From Glutamicibacter halophytocola (GTDB lineage: Bacteria > Actinomycetota > Actinomycetes > Actinomycetales > Micrococcaceae): 64,000 nt of DNA. The stretch is from contig NZ_CP012750.1 in NCBI RefSeq assembly GCF_001302565.1, forward strand, positions 2,108,001 through 2,172,000. The letters run 5' to 3'. A program made the translations under genes and the position numbers. This document shows, piece by piece, positions 36,512 to 46,709 of this stretch (position 1 is the first letter of the stretch; the number at the start of each line of letters is the position of its first letter). Under the pieces are notes generated by a model that worked only from the letters and a program-made list of their open reading frames with translations, did not search any database and was not told the origin of the DNA.

Positions 36512-37957
36512 ATGGCTAAAAGACAACTGCGCGTGCTGTCTGTCGCCTCGGAATGCGCTCCGCTGGTGAAAACCGGCGGCCTGGCCGATGTGGTTGGCGC
36601 CCTGCCGGCGGCACTGGAGCCGCTGGGATGGCGCAGCCGCATCCTGATGCCTGCCTATCCGGGCCTGCTCGAGCGGGTGGGCCGCACCCGGCGGATTTGG
36701 CGCGAGGAGAACCTCTTCGGCGGCCCGGCCTCGGTCCGTTCCTGCCGCTACGAGGGGCTGGACCTCCTGCTGCTGGATGCCCCGCATCTCTACGACCGGC
36801 CCGGCGGACCATATATGGTCGATGGGCACGACCACCACGACAACCACGTGCGTTTTGCGGCGCTGTCCTGGGTGGGTGCCCGCCTGGCCATCGAAGGGAC
36901 CTCCGACCGCTGGCGGCCGGACGTGGTGCATGCCCACGATTGGCAGGCCGGGCTGGTGCCCTCGTACCTGAAGTACGCCGGCGCCCAGACGCCCAGTCTG
37001 CTGACCATCCACAATATCGCCTTCCAGGGAATCTTCGGACCTGACCAGCTGGATGCTTTGCACCTTCCGACATGGGATTTCCATCCGGACGCCTTGGAGT
37101 ACCACGGGCTGGTCAGCACCCTGAAGGCGGGCCTCGTCCATGCCTCGAAGGTGAGTACCGTGAGCCCGAGCTATGCCCAGGAGCTGACCCGCGAGGAGTT
37201 CGGCTTCGGGCTCCAGGGGGTCGTGTCCATGCGTGGCGAACGCGGGGAACTGAGCGGGATCCTCAACGGCATCGACACCGAGGTCTGGAACCCTGCCACG
37301 GATCCGGCGATAGCCAATTATTCCGCGGCAGATCCTGGCGCCAAGGCCGCAAACCGGCAAGCGCTCATCGAGGAATTCGGCCTTGAGGAACCTGCCGGCC
37401 CGCTGGCGGTAGTGGTCACCCGGCTCACCCATCAAAAGGGCGTGGACCTGCTCCTGGAGAAGCTGCCGACGTTCATCGAATCCGGTGGCGCCGTGGTGGT
37501 GCTCGGTTCCGGGGACCCCGGCTACGAGTACGCGCTGGGCGAGCTGGCGGCGCGCTATCCGCAATCGGTGGGCTTGCACATCGGCTACGACGAGCCAATG
37601 AGCCACCGGTTATATGCCGGCGCGGATTTGGTGCTGGTGCCCTCGCGGTTCGAGCCCTGCGGGCTGACCCAGCTCATCGGGCTGCGCTACGGCGCCATCC
37701 CACTGGTGGCCGCCACCGGCGGGCTGCGCGACACCGTGGTGGACGCTACGCCGGAGCATCTGGCCGACGGATCTGCCACGGGCTTCACCTTCAGCGACAT
37801 TGACGCGGGCGGCTTGGGATTTGCCCTCGGCCGTTCGGTGGACCTGTATGCGGATCGCGAAGCGTGGGAGCGGTTGCGCGCCCAGGCCCTGAATACCCCG
37901 GTGGACTGGGGCACGTCGGCGGCCATCTATGCCCAGCTGTTCACGGAGCTCATCTGA
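36512..37957 (+). CDS. glgA: glycogen synthase, bacterial GT5 type
   Basis: ADP-glucose:glycogen glucosyltransferase of family GT5, 481 aa. Signature KTGGLADVVGALP near residue 18 (ADP-glucose-binding Lys), HAHDWQAGLVP near 145, LTRLTHQKG-type block VVTRLTHQKGVDLL near 310, and the C-terminal SRFEPCGLTQLIGLRYG near 385. ATG 36512 lies seven bases after the glgC stop. Most actinobacteria instead use a GT4 enzyme (GlgM/GlgA) with GlgE, so a GT5 GlgA here is notable. Overlaps glgX by one base (TGATG). Confidence 0.96.
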   Translation: MAKRQLRVLSVASECAPLVKTGGLADVVGALPAALEPLGWRSRILMPAYPGLLERVGRTRRIWREENLFGGPASVRSCRYEGLDLLLLDAPHLYDRPGGPYMVDGHDHHDNHVRFAALSWVGARLAIEGTSDRWRPDVVHAHDWQAGLVPSYLKYAGAQTPSLLTIHNIAFQGIFGPDQLDALHLPTWDFHPDALEYHGLVSTLKAGLVHASKVSTVSPSYAQELTREEFGFGLQGVVSMRGERGELSGILNGIDTEVWNPATDPAIANYSAADPGAKAANRQALIEEFGLEEPAGPLAVVVTRLTHQKGVDLLLEKLPTFIESGGAVVVLGSGDPGYEYALGELAARYPQSVGLHIGYDEPMSHRLYAGADLVLVPSRFEPCGLTQLIGLRYGAIPLVAATGGLRDTVVDATPEHLADGSATGFTFSDIDAGGLGFALGRSVDLYADREAWERLRAQALNTPVDWGTSAAIYAQLFTELI

Positions 37958-40053
37958 TGGCCGGAGCCCCGGCGGGGGTGACTTCCGCCGGCCGTCCCTG
38001 GCCGCTGGGTGTCACCGTGGATTCTGCCGGGGTGAACGTTGCCGTCTATGCTCCCGCGGCCAGCGCCCTGTACTTTTGCCTGTTCCCGGAAGGGGACCAG
38101 CAAACCGAACAGCGCCTAGCCATCCCCTATCGCCAGGACGGCATTTGGCACGCCCATTTTGCCGGCCTGGGCGCTGGGGCCCGCTACGGGCTGCGCGCCG
38201 ACGGCGAGTTCCGCCCGGCCGATGGCCTGTGCTTCAACGTCAACAAGCTGCTTATCGACCCCTACGCCCGGTCCCTGGGCCGCCCGGTGCGCTATCACGA
38301 GCTGATGAACGGCACCCAGCGCGCAGACAACGATGACCCCGGCTCCCAGTTGGATCCGCGCGACAGTGCCGCGGTGGTGCCCAAGTGCATCGTTGCCGGA
38401 CCGCCGGCAGGGCCAGACCCAGCCAGCAACCGCCCCGGCCACGACCTGCCCGATCTGGTGATCTACGAAACCCATCTGAAAGGGATCTCGGCGGCGCATC
38501 CCGAGGTCCCGGCCCAGCTGCGCGGAACCTATGCCGGCATGGGCCATCCGGCGGTCATCGAGCACCTTCGCGGCCTCGGGGTCACCGCGGTAGAGCTTCT
38601 GCCGGTACAGGCCTTCTTCGACGACGAGCATATTGCGAAGAAGGATCTGCACAACTACTGGGGCTATCAGCCGGTGGCCTGGTTCGCCCCGGAGCCCCGC
38701 TACGCCCAGCACGATGCCGTGGCCGAGCTTCGCCAACTGGTTCATGTCCTCCATGAAGCCGGCATCGAGGTCATCCTCGACGTGGTCTACAACCATAGCG
38801 GCGAAGGCGGGGCCGACGGGCCGACCCTGAACCTGCGCGGCCTGGACAACACCGGGTATTACCGCCTGCTCGAGGACAAAGGCCACTATGCCAACGACAG
38901 CGGTACGGGCAATACCCTTGCGGTCCATTCCCCCATGGTGCTGCGCATGGTGCTGGACAGCCTTCGCTATTGGGCACAGACTTTCGGCGTGGATGGCTTC
39001 CGCTTTGATTTGGCGACAGCGGTCGCACGCGGCCCGCAGGGCTTCGACACGCAAGGCGCCTTCCTGCAGGCCATCGCCCAGGATCCGGTGCTCGCCACGC
39101 TCAAGCTGATCGCCGAACCCTGGGATCTGGGCCCGGGCGGCTACCAGCTGGGGAACTTTCCTGCCCCCTTTGCCCAGTGGAACGACCAGTTCCGCGACGG
39201 GGTGCGCCGGGCCTGGCGCGGCGACGTGCTGGGTCAAGCCAATTTCGGCGCGTTGCTGCTCGGATCCGCGAATCTCTTCGACCACTCCGGGCGCAGCACC
39301 GCGGCAGGGATCAACTTCATCAGCGCCCATGACGGGTTCACCCTGCACGACATGGTCTCCTACTCGCACAAGCACAACGAGGCCAATGGCGAGGACAACC
39401 GGGACGGCCACGACGAGAACTACTCGGATAATTTCGGGGTGGAAGGCCCCGCCAACGACCCAGCCATCACTGAGGCCCGCGGCCTGCGTGTCCGCGGCAT
39501 GCTCGCCACCCTGCTCCTTGCCCAGGGCGTGCCCATGCTTTTGGCCGGCGATGAACTGGGCAACAGCCAGCGCGGCAACAACAACGCCTACGCCCAGGAC
39601 AATGAATTGGGCTGGCTCGATTGGTCGGCCCCGGACCGCGAGCTGATGGACTATGTGCGGCGGCTCATTGATGTGCGCCGCCGCCTCCCGCTGCTGCGCC
39701 AGCGCGGCTTCCTGCATGGACAAGTGCGTGCCAACGGACTGCCCGATGTGCGTTGGCTGTGCCCGGATGGGTCCACCCCCACTGCCGAGCATTGGCAAGA
39801 CCCGGACTCCCGAGCCCTGGCGCTCCAGCTGCGCGGCGGCGCCCACGACCCGCGCGGTGAAGCCCTCGACGGTAGCGTGATGATCATTTTCAACCTCGGC
39901 GGGGACTGCGAATTCCAATTGCCCGGCACTGGCGGTACAGCCCCATGGCTGCTCGAATTGGATAGCGCCCTGCCTGGGCATCCAGCAGGCACCGTATCAG
40001 AACGATATGCCGCCAAGGCCCAATCTGTTGTGGTGCTCAGCTGCGGCGGGTAG
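37957..40053 (+). CDS. glgX: glycogen debranching enzyme GlgX
   Basis: Isoamylase-type GH13 enzyme (subfamily 11) that cleaves alpha-1,6 branches of phosphorylase-limit glycogen. 698 aa. N-terminal CBM48-like domain (GRPWPLGVTVDSAGVNVAVY), YETHLKGISAAHPEVP near residue 170, nucleophile in GVDGFRFDLATA near 350, acid/base in LIAEPWDLGPGG near 388, and FISAHDGFTLHDMVSY near 455. ATG 37957 overlaps the glgA stop. Last gene of the glycogen operon and the functional complement of GlgP. Confidence 0.96.
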   Translation: MAGAPAGVTSAGRPWPLGVTVDSAGVNVAVYAPAASALYFCLFPEGDQQTEQRLAIPYRQDGIWHAHFAGLGAGARYGLRADGEFRPADGLCFNVNKLLIDPYARSLGRPVRYHELMNGTQRADNDDPGSQLDPRDSAAVVPKCIVAGPPAGPDPASNRPGHDLPDLVIYETHLKGISAAHPEVPAQLRGTYAGMGHPAVIEHLRGLGVTAVELLPVQAFFDDEHIAKKDLHNYWGYQPVAWFAPEPRYAQHDAVAELRQLVHVLHEAGIEVILDVVYNHSGEGGADGPTLNLRGLDNTGYYRLLEDKGHYANDSGTGNTLAVHSPMVLRMVLDSLRYWAQTFGVDGFRFDLATAVARGPQGFDTQGAFLQAIAQDPVLATLKLIAEPWDLGPGGYQLGNFPAPFAQWNDQFRDGVRRAWRGDVLGQANFGALLLGSANLFDHSGRSTAAGINFISAHDGFTLHDMVSYSHKHNEANGEDNRDGHDENYSDNFGVEGPANDPAITEARGLRVRGMLATLLLAQGVPMLLAGDELGNSQRGNNNAYAQDNELGWLDWSAPDRELMDYVRRLIDVRRRLPLLRQRGFLHGQVRANGLPDVRWLCPDGSTPTAEHWQDPDSRALALQLRGGAHDPRGEALDGSVMIIFNLGGDCEFQLPGTGGTAPWLLELDSALPGHPAGTVSERYAAKAQSVVVLSCGG

Positions 40054-40268
40054 CGCACAGGATTTGAATTGGATCCGAGCGGGATATCCCCCTGGCGCAA
40101 CGCCACCGGTCATTCCCGCCTGGTCCGGATACGCGTCGTTCAAGACGTGCCCAGATCCATGAAGCTGCACGCCATGCCACCCCGGCCCAGCTTGCGGGCT
40201 CTAGCCAGTTGCGCAGGCTGCGTCCGCAAAAGAGCGGGTTCGAAGACAAAATGTGCGGGACATCACCA

Positions 40269-40296
40269 TTGACAGGCCCTTGCGTGGGCGTAGTAT
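40269..40296 (+). promoter_or_regulatory. near-consensus promoter of ktrBA
   Basis: TTGACA (40269-40274), 16-bp spacer, TAGTAT (40291-40296). The -35 is perfect and the -10 five of six to TATAAT. Start of transcription near 40303 gives a leader of about 55 bases. Confidence 0.75.
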
Positions 40297-40313
40297 TTCA
40301 ATTCGTACTACGC
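40288..40313. promoter_or_regulatory. inverted repeat over the ktrB -10 and start site
   Basis: GCGTAGTA-N10-TACTACGC: perfect 8-bp arms spanning the -10 element and the predicted start site, a classic repressor position. An RNA hairpin in the nascent transcript is less likely since the left arm lies before the start site. Confidence 0.5.
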
Positions 40314-40357
40314 ATCCCGCGGTTTCGCGAGACGCTGCTTCTACCATTGCGACGTAA

Positions 40358-41725
40358 ATGCCCTTCACCAAACTTCGGCTCCTGGCTCCGCTGGGCCACA
40401 ACGCCTCGGCCAAGCCTGCGCGCATGGTCGCACTCATGTTTGCTGCCGCAATTCTCGTCGGCGGCCTGCTGCTTTCCTCGCCGCTGTCCAGCACCAACGG
40501 CGAATTCACTCCGCTGATCGATGGCGTCTTCACCGCCACCTCGGCAGTCTGCGTCACCGGCCTGACCGTGCTTGACACCGCTACCGACTTCACTCCCTTC
40601 GGCCAGAGCGTCATTCTGCTGCTGATTCAGGTCGGCGGGCTCGGCTTGATGCTGGTTGCCTCCTTGCTCAGCATGCTGGTCATGGGGCGCATCGGGTACC
40701 TGACCAGGCTCTCAACCCAGCGTGAAAGCAACGCGGTCAGCGGCTCAGATGTCCGTTCCGCCGCCATGGTCATCATCAAGGTATCCCTGATCATCGAGTC
40801 GATCGTGGCGGTGCTCCTCGGGGTGAGGTTCTGGGCCGGATACGGCTATGACCCGCTCAAGGCCTTGTGGCACGGCGCCTTCCATGCGGTCTCCTCGTTC
40901 AACAACGCCGGTTTCGCGCTGTATTCGAATAACCTGATGGATTTTGTTGCGGACCCCTGGCTGTGCCTGCCGATCAGCTTGGCCATCATCCTCGGCGGGC
41001 TGGGATTCCCGGTGCTCGTCCAGCTCAGGCGCCATTGGAACAACTCCTTGAAGTGGAGCATGAACACCAGGCTGGTGCTGCTGATGACCGTCTTGTTGCT
41101 GGTCCTGGGCACCGTGTTCATCACGGCCATGGAATGGAACAACCAGGAGACCCTCGGCCGGCTCGACCCCCAGGAGCGGATCCTGGCTGGCTTCTTCCAA
41201 TCCGTGCAGACCCGTACGGCCGGGTTCAACTCCATCGACATCGGCGCCATGCACCCTGCCTCGTGGCTGGGAATGGATGTCCTGATGTTCATCGGAGGCG
41301 GTCCGGCCGGCACCGCCGGCGGCATCAAGATCACCACCGCGGCCGTTCTGCTGTTCATCATCATCACCGAGCTGCGCGGCGAGACGGCCGTGAATGTGCT
41401 GGGCAAGAGGCTGTCTCGTTCGGTGCACCGCCAGGCGATCACCGTGGCCCTGATGGGCGTTGCAGCCGTCTTCGCCGGAACCATGGGGTTGATGCTGCTC
41501 ACCGGGTACACACTGGATCGCTGCCTCTTCGAGGCCACCTCCGCTTTCGCCACGGTGGGGCTGTCCACCGGCATCACCCCAGACCTGCCCGATGGCGCCA
41601 AGGGGATTCTTATCGCCCTGATGTACCTGGGCCGCGTCGGCGTCCTATCGCTCGGATCCGCTCTGGCCCTGCGCGACCGCAAGGCCCTATTCGAACTACC
41701 CAAGGAAAGGCCAGCCATTGGCTAA
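40358..41725 (+). CDS. ktrB: potassium channel-like transporter KtrB
   Basis: Integral membrane subunit of the Ktr potassium uptake system, 455 aa with four M1-P-M2 repeats. The selectivity-filter-like P-loops are seen in ATSAVCVTGLTVLDT near residue 62, AVSSFNNAGFALYS near 175, QTRTAGFNSIDIGAM near 290 and EATSAFATVGLSTG near 395; each contains the conserved Gly. Start ATG 40358; near-consensus promoter upstream. Its end overlaps ktrA by 8 bases, so the two subunits are translationally coupled. Confidence 0.95.
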   Translation: MPFTKLRLLAPLGHNASAKPARMVALMFAAAILVGGLLLSSPLSSTNGEFTPLIDGVFTATSAVCVTGLTVLDTATDFTPFGQSVILLLIQVGGLGLMLVASLLSMLVMGRIGYLTRLSTQRESNAVSGSDVRSAAMVIIKVSLIIESIVAVLLGVRFWAGYGYDPLKALWHGAFHAVSSFNNAGFALYSNNLMDFVADPWLCLPISLAIILGGLGFPVLVQLRRHWNNSLKWSMNTRLVLLMTVLLLVLGTVFITAMEWNNQETLGRLDPQERILAGFFQSVQTRTAGFNSIDIGAMHPASWLGMDVLMFIGGGPAGTAGGIKITTAAVLLFIIITELRGETAVNVLGKRLSRSVHRQAITVALMGVAAVFAGTMGLMLLTGYTLDRCLFEATSAFATVGLSTGITPDLPDGAKGILIALMYLGRVGVLSLGSALALRDRKALFELPKERPAIG

Positions 41726-42413
41726 GCTACTGAATTTTCGCAATGACACCCGAGGACTGGCCAACGCCGATTCCGTGGCGGTGATCGGCTTGGGCCGCTT
41801 CGGCGAGTCCCTGGCCTTGGAACTGATGAAATCCGGCACGAACGTGCTGGGCATCGATACGCTGGAACAGAATGTCCAGGCCTTGAACGGGGAGCTGACC
41901 CAGGTGGTGCGTGCCGACGCATCCAATCGCGAGACACTGGAACAGCTGTCCATCCAGGAATTCGACCGCGTAGTGGTAGCCGTGGGCAGCCACCTGCAAT
42001 CATCCATCCTGTGCTGCTCGCTATTGGTGAGCATGGGCATTCCGCAGATCTGGGCGAAGGCGCAGGATGACCGGCACGGGTTGATCCTGGAGCAGCTGGG
42101 CATCCACCACATCGTGTATCCGGAAAAGGACATGGGCAAGCGGGTGGCCCACCTGGTTCGCGGCTCGCTGATGGATTATCTGGAGGTTGATCCGGGGTAC
42201 GCCATGGTGAAGATGACCACGCCTGCGCAGCTGCACGGCGTCAAGCTCAGCGATGCCGGGGTGCGCAACAAGTTCCGGGTGACCATCGCGGCCACCACCA
42301 ACGCCGCGGGTGAATGGATCAATACCGATGGCAACACTGTGCTGCATACCGGAGACCGGATCCTGGTGCTCGGTTCCGTTGCCGATACCGAGAACTTCGG
42401 CCGCCTGCCCTGA
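41718..42413 (+). CDS. ktrA: potassium uptake regulatory subunit KtrA (RCK domain)
   Basis: Cytoplasmic ring subunit gating KtrB, 231 aa. RCK-N Rossmann domain with VAVIGLGRFGESLALEL near residue 21 and the acidic end DTLEQN for nucleotide (NAD(H)/ATP) binding; RCK-C domain from about 150 (DYLEVDPGYAMVKMTTP). Start is TTG 41718 inside the end of ktrB, with AAGGAAAGG just upstream; no other in-frame start fits the N-terminus. Followed by a strong hairpin at 42427-42463. Confidence 0.94.
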   Translation: MAKLLNFRNDTRGLANADSVAVIGLGRFGESLALELMKSGTNVLGIDTLEQNVQALNGELTQVVRADASNRETLEQLSIQEFDRVVVAVGSHLQSSILCCSLLVSMGIPQIWAKAQDDRHGLILEQLGIHHIVYPEKDMGKRVAHLVRGSLMDYLEVDPGYAMVKMTTPAQLHGVKLSDAGVRNKFRVTIAATTNAAGEWINTDGNTVLHTGDRILVLGSVADTENFGRLP

Positions 42414-42426
42414 GCCGGGATATGGC

Positions 42427-42463
42427 AATGGGCGCCTTCCACATCAAGTGGAAGGCGCCCATT
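42427..42463. terminator. bidirectional hairpin between ktrA and secG
   Basis: Perfect 16-bp stem, AATGGGCGCCTTCCAC and its complement, with a 5-base loop ATCAA. It lies between two convergent genes, 14 bases after ktrA and 25 after secG. There is no T-tract on either side, but the stem is strong. Confidence 0.75.
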
Positions 42464-42488
42464 GGCTGTTGCTGCTGAAGACCGCGAA

Positions 42489-42740
42489 TCAGCCTTCGGC
42501 GCTGAATCTCAGGACCAGGGCCAGGCCGATAATCACGGCGCCCCAGATAAGACCGAGAATAATGGTGATGCGATTCAGGTTGCGCTCGGCAACACCTGAA
42601 GAGCCCATTGAGCTGGTCATACCGCCGCCGAACATGTCCGACATACCGCCACCACGACCCTTATGAAGCAGGATCAGGAGGGTGAGCAAGACACTGGTAA
42701 TGCCCAGCAGTACCTGCAAAATGATCTTGATGATATCCAA
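42489..42740 (-). CDS. secG: preprotein translocase subunit SecG
   Basis: Small membrane partner of SecYE, 83 aa. Two membrane helices (IILQVLLGITSVLLTLLIL at residues 5-23, and ITIILGLIWGAVIIGLALVL near 58-77) separated by the conserved glycine-rich loop HKGRGGGMSDMFGGGMTSS. Downstream of tpiA on the minus strand, an arrangement common in Gram-positive bacteria. Confidence 0.95.
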   Translation of the reverse strand: MDIIKIILQVLLGITSVLLTLLILLHKGRGGGMSDMFGGGMTSSMGSSGVAERNLNRITIILGLIWGAVIIGLALVLRFSAEG

Positions 42741-42762
42741 GTCGACGGTTCCTTAGCTAGAT

Positions 42763-43578
42763 TCAGTCGGTCACGAGGTGATGCTCGAACCTGACAATAT
42801 TAGCAAACTCCTCGGCGTCGAGGCTGGCTCCGCCAACCAACACGCCGTCAACGTCACGCTCGCGCATGATCGCTGCCGCGTTTGCTGCCTTAACACTACC
42901 GCCATAAAGCACCTGGGTCTTCTCGGCAATTGCTTCGCTGAAGCGTTCAGCCAATGCACCGCGAATCGCCGAGCACATTTCCTGCGCGTCGGCCGGACCA
43001 GCAACTTCACCGGTACCGATAGCCCACACTGGTTCGTAGGCGATGACCAGGTTTTCTGCCTGCTCAGCGCTCACGCCTTCCAGCGATTCAGCCAACTGGT
43101 TCAAGGTGAAAGCAACATGCTCGCCAGCCTTGCGAACCTCCAGGCCTTCGCCAACGCAAAGCATTGGAGTCAGCTCGTGTCGGTATGCGGCTGCCAGCTT
43201 GGCTGCAATCACATCGTTGGTTTCGTTGTGGTACTCGCGGCGTTCCGAGTGGCCGACCAGCACGTAGGAGCAACCCAGCTTGTTCAGGAACTGGCCGGAG
43301 ATTTCTCCGGTGTAGGCACCCGAATCCTGTGCCGACAAATCCTGGGCGCCGTAAACAACCTCCAGCTTGTCGCCCAGGACCAGGGTCTGAACGCCACGAA
43401 TGTCCGTGAATGGCGGGAATACTGCCACTTCAGCACGATCGTAGTTGTGCTCGTGGTCCTTGAGGGTCCACGCCAGCTTCTGGACGAGGGTGATGCCCTG
43501 GACATGGTCCATGTTCATCTTCCAGTTGCCAGCGATCAGCGGCTGGCGCACGTAGGCGCCGTTCTGCGAAATGGTCAT
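42763..43578 (-). CDS. tpiA: triosephosphate isomerase
   Basis: Interconverts dihydroxyacetone phosphate and glyceraldehyde 3-phosphate. 271 aa TIM barrel. Catalytic residues visible: Lys in [10 protein letters not shown] near residue 20, His in [11 protein letters not shown] near 108, Glu in [11 protein letters not shown] near 182, and the phosphate loop [12 protein letters not shown] near 225. The first 13 residues before [10 protein letters not shown] are an extension. Three bases after pgk; part of gap-pgk-tpiA-secG. Confidence 0.97.
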   Translation of the reverse strand: MTISQNGAYVRQPLIAGNWKMNMDHVQGITLVQKLAWTLKDHEHNYDRAEVAVFPPFTDIRGVQTLVLGDKLEVVYGAQDLSAQDSGAYTGEISGQFLNKLGCSYVLVGHSERREYHNETNDVIAAKLAAAYRHELTPMLCVGEGLEVRKAGEHVAFTLNQLAESLEGVSAEQAENLVIAYEPVWAIGTGEVAGPADAQEMCSAIRGALAERFSEAIAEKTQVLYGGSVKAANAAAIMRERDVDGVLVGGASLDAEEFANIVRFEHHLVTD

Positions 43579-43581
43579 TTT

Positions 43582-44811
43582 CTAGCCTTCCAATGCGGCA
43601 ACGCCCGGCAGGGTCTTGCCTTCGAGGTACTCCAATGAAGCGCCGCCACCGGTGGAGATGTGACCGAAGTCCTCCTCCGAGAAGCCCAATGCGCGGACGG
43701 CCGCGGCGGAATCGCCACCGCCGACAACGCTGAATGCTTCAGAGTTTGCCAGTCCCTGTGCAACGGTGCGGGTACCTTCGGCGAACGCCGGGATCTCGAA
43801 GACGCCCATGGGGCCATTCCAGAACACGGTGTTGGCGCTGGTGATGTAGCTTGCGAACTGCTCGGCCGACTTTGGCCCGATGTCCAGACCCAATCCGGTG
43901 GAGCCGAAGCTTGCCTCTTCGATCTTGTCAGCAGGCAGGATCTCGTGTGCCGCGTCGGCGCCGAACTTCTCGGCGACAACAACGTCAACAGGAACGATGA
44001 TCTCGCAGCCCAGCTGCTCGGCGCGCTTGAGGTATTCCTGGCACACAGCAATCTGGTCTTCTTCGAGCAGCGAGCCGCCAATGGCGTAGCCCTGTGCCTT
44101 CAGGAAGGTGAATGCCATGCCGCCGCCGATCAGCAGCTGATCGGCCTTGCCCAGCAGGTTGTCGATCACTGCAAGCTTGTCCGATACCTTCGAACCGCCA
44201 AGCACCACCACGTAGGGGCGCTTTGGAGCTTCGGTCAGGGTCTTGAGGACCTTGACCTCGGTAGCCACCAGGTCGCCCTGGTAGCTGGGAAGCAGGCTGG
44301 CAATGTCGTAAACGGATGCATGCTTGCGGTGCACAGCGCCAAAGGCGTCGTTCACGTAAGCGCCGTTCTCGCCGGTCAGAGCTGCAAGCTCCTTGGCGAA
44401 CTCTTCACGCTCTGCATCGACCTTGGAGGTCTCGCGAGCGTCAAAGCGGACGTTTTCAAGGACAAGAACGGAGCCTTCTGCAAGTTCTGCCGCGGCCTTG
44501 CGAGCGGATTCGCCCACAACATCCTCGGCGACCGTTACGTCGAAGTCAGCCAGTTCGTTCAGGCGCTGTGCTGCAGGTGCGATCGAGTACTTCGCATCAA
44601 CCTGCCCCTTGGGGCGGCCCAGGTGCGCCATCACGATGACCTTGGCACCTGCTTCAACCAGCTTGGTGATGACCGGCAAAGATGCGCGTACGCGGCCGTC
44701 ATCGGTCACAGTTGCACCGTCGAGCGGCACGTTCAGGTCGCTTCGGACCAGAACGTGCCGTCCGCGGACACCGTTGTCAGCGATCAATTCGTCAATAGTG
44801 TGAGAAGACAT
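43582..44811 (-). CDS. pgk: phosphoglycerate kinase
   Basis: Transfers phosphate from 1,3-bisphosphoglycerate to ADP. 409 aa, normal length. N-domain [15 protein letters not shown] near residue 19, [13 protein letters not shown] near 58, [14 protein letters not shown] near 155, and the C-domain [12 protein letters not shown] near 205 and nucleotide loop [14 protein letters not shown] near 365. 16 bases after gap and 3 before tpiA, on one leftward operon. Confidence 0.97.
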   Translation of the reverse strand: MSSHTIDELIADNGVRGRHVLVRSDLNVPLDGATVTDDGRVRASLPVITKLVEAGAKVIVMAHLGRPKGQVDAKYSIAPAAQRLNELADFDVTVAEDVVGESARKAAAELAEGSVLVLENVRFDARETSKVDAEREEFAKELAALTGENGAYVNDAFGAVHRKHASVYDIASLLPSYQGDLVATEVKVLKTLTEAPKRPYVVVLGGSKVSDKLAVIDNLLGKADQLLIGGGMAFTFLKAQGYAIGGSLLEEDQIAVCQEYLKRAEQLGCEIIVPVDVVVAEKFGADAAHEILPADKIEEASFGSTGLGLDIGPKSAEQFASYITSANTVFWNGPMGVFEIPAFAEGTRTVAQGLANSEAFSVVGGGDSAAAVRALGFSEEDFGHISTGGGASLEYLEGKTLPGVAALEG

Positions 44812-44827
44812 ATCTCTAGGTTATCGA

Positions 44828-45959
<1,132 letters not shown>

Positions 45960-45971
45960 CACACTTGAAAC

Positions 45972-46001
45972 ATTCTACGCTATTTTTGCGCTGAATGTGA
46001 G
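45972..46001 (-). promoter_or_regulatory. candidate gap promoter
   Basis: Minus-strand TAGAAT (45972-45977) with CTCACA 18 bp upstream (45996-46001). It lies in the sodA-gap gap in the correct orientation, 137 bases before the gap start. Confidence 0.45.
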
Positions 46002-46018
46002 CTAACTTACCAGATTAA

Positions 46019-46648
46019 TTATTTGCCTGGAACGATCAGCGATGCTGCGCCATTGCGGGCAGCTTCAAAACGAGCCTGGACGTCTGCCCAGTTCACGATA
46101 TTCCAGAAGGCCTTGACGTAGTCGGCCTTCACATTGACGTAATCCAGGTAGAAAGCGTGCTCCCACATGTCCAGCATCAGCAGCGGGGTGGTTGCCACTG
46201 GAATGTTGCCCTGCTGATCGTAGAGCTGCTCGATAACCAGCTGGCCACCGAGTGCGTCGTATGCCAGGACAGCCCAGCCCGAGCCCTGCAGGCTCATGGC
46301 TGCTGCGGTGAAGTGGCCGCGGAAAGCATCGAAGGAACCGAAGAAATCGTCGATGGCTGCAGCCAGCTCGCCCTCTGGCTTGTCGCCGCCCTCTGGGGAC
46401 AGGTTATTCCAGAAGATCGAGTGGTTGGTGTGGCCACCGAGGTGGAATGCCAGGTCCTTGGACAGCTTTGGAATGTTGCCGAACTCGCCCTTTTCGCGAG
46501 CGTCAGCCAACTGCTCCAGTGCCGAGTTTGCGCCTGCAACGTAGGCTGCGTGGTGCTTGGAGTGGTGCAATTCCATGATGCGAGCCGAGATGCTTGGCTC
46601 AAGTGCGGCGTAGTCGTACTGCAGTTCTGGCAGTGAATAAACAGCCAT
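46019..46648 (-). CDS. sodA: superoxide dismutase, Fe/Mn family
   Basis: Cytoplasmic dismutation of superoxide. 209 aa. Metal ligands: His in [12 protein letters not shown] near residue 27, His in [12 protein letters not shown] near 76, Asp and His in [14 protein letters not shown] near 163-167. ATG 46648 (MAVYSLPEL) is the true start, preceded by TGAGGAGAA; the longer frame to 46699 is discarded. Whether the metal is Mn or Fe cannot be settled by eye, Mn being usual for this group. Follows whiA by 61 bases. Confidence 0.97.
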   Translation of the reverse strand: MAVYSLPELQYDYAALEPSISARIMELHHSKHHAAYVAGANSALEQLADAREKGEFGNIPKLSKDLAFHLGGHTNHSIFWNNLSPEGGDKPEGELAAAIDDFFGSFDAFRGHFTAAAMSLQGSGWAVLAYDALGGQLVIEQLYDQQGNIPVATTPLLMLDMWEHAFYLDYVNVKADYVKAFWNIVNWADVQARFEAARNGAASLIVPGK

Positions 46649-46681
46649 GATTCTCCTCAATCTTCTCAATTGGTTGAATCT

Positions 46682-46701
46682 CCGCGGGAGGTCTCCCACG
46701 G
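46682..46701. promoter_or_regulatory. 20-bp near-palindrome between whiA and sodA
   Basis: CCGCGGGAG-GT-CTCCCACGG: nine-base arms with one mismatch, located 33 bases before the sodA start. The 2-base centre disfavours an RNA hairpin and suggests a protein site. It shares GGGAG...CTCCC with the palindrome before tkt, but the spacing differs. Confidence 0.35.
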
Positions 46702-46709
46702 GGACATTT

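Larger units (their letters stand above)
40054..40357. other. spacer between glgX and ktrB
   Basis: No gene supported; a 70-codon minus-strand frame at 40037-40249 overlaps glgX and lacks any signal. No clear terminator for the glg operon was seen. The right end carries the ktrB promoter and an inverted repeat (listed separately). Confidence 0.6.

Noticed and set aside
38116..39981. 621-codon minus-strand frame opposite glgX
   Set aside because: Antisense of a complete GlgX; composition not protein-like.
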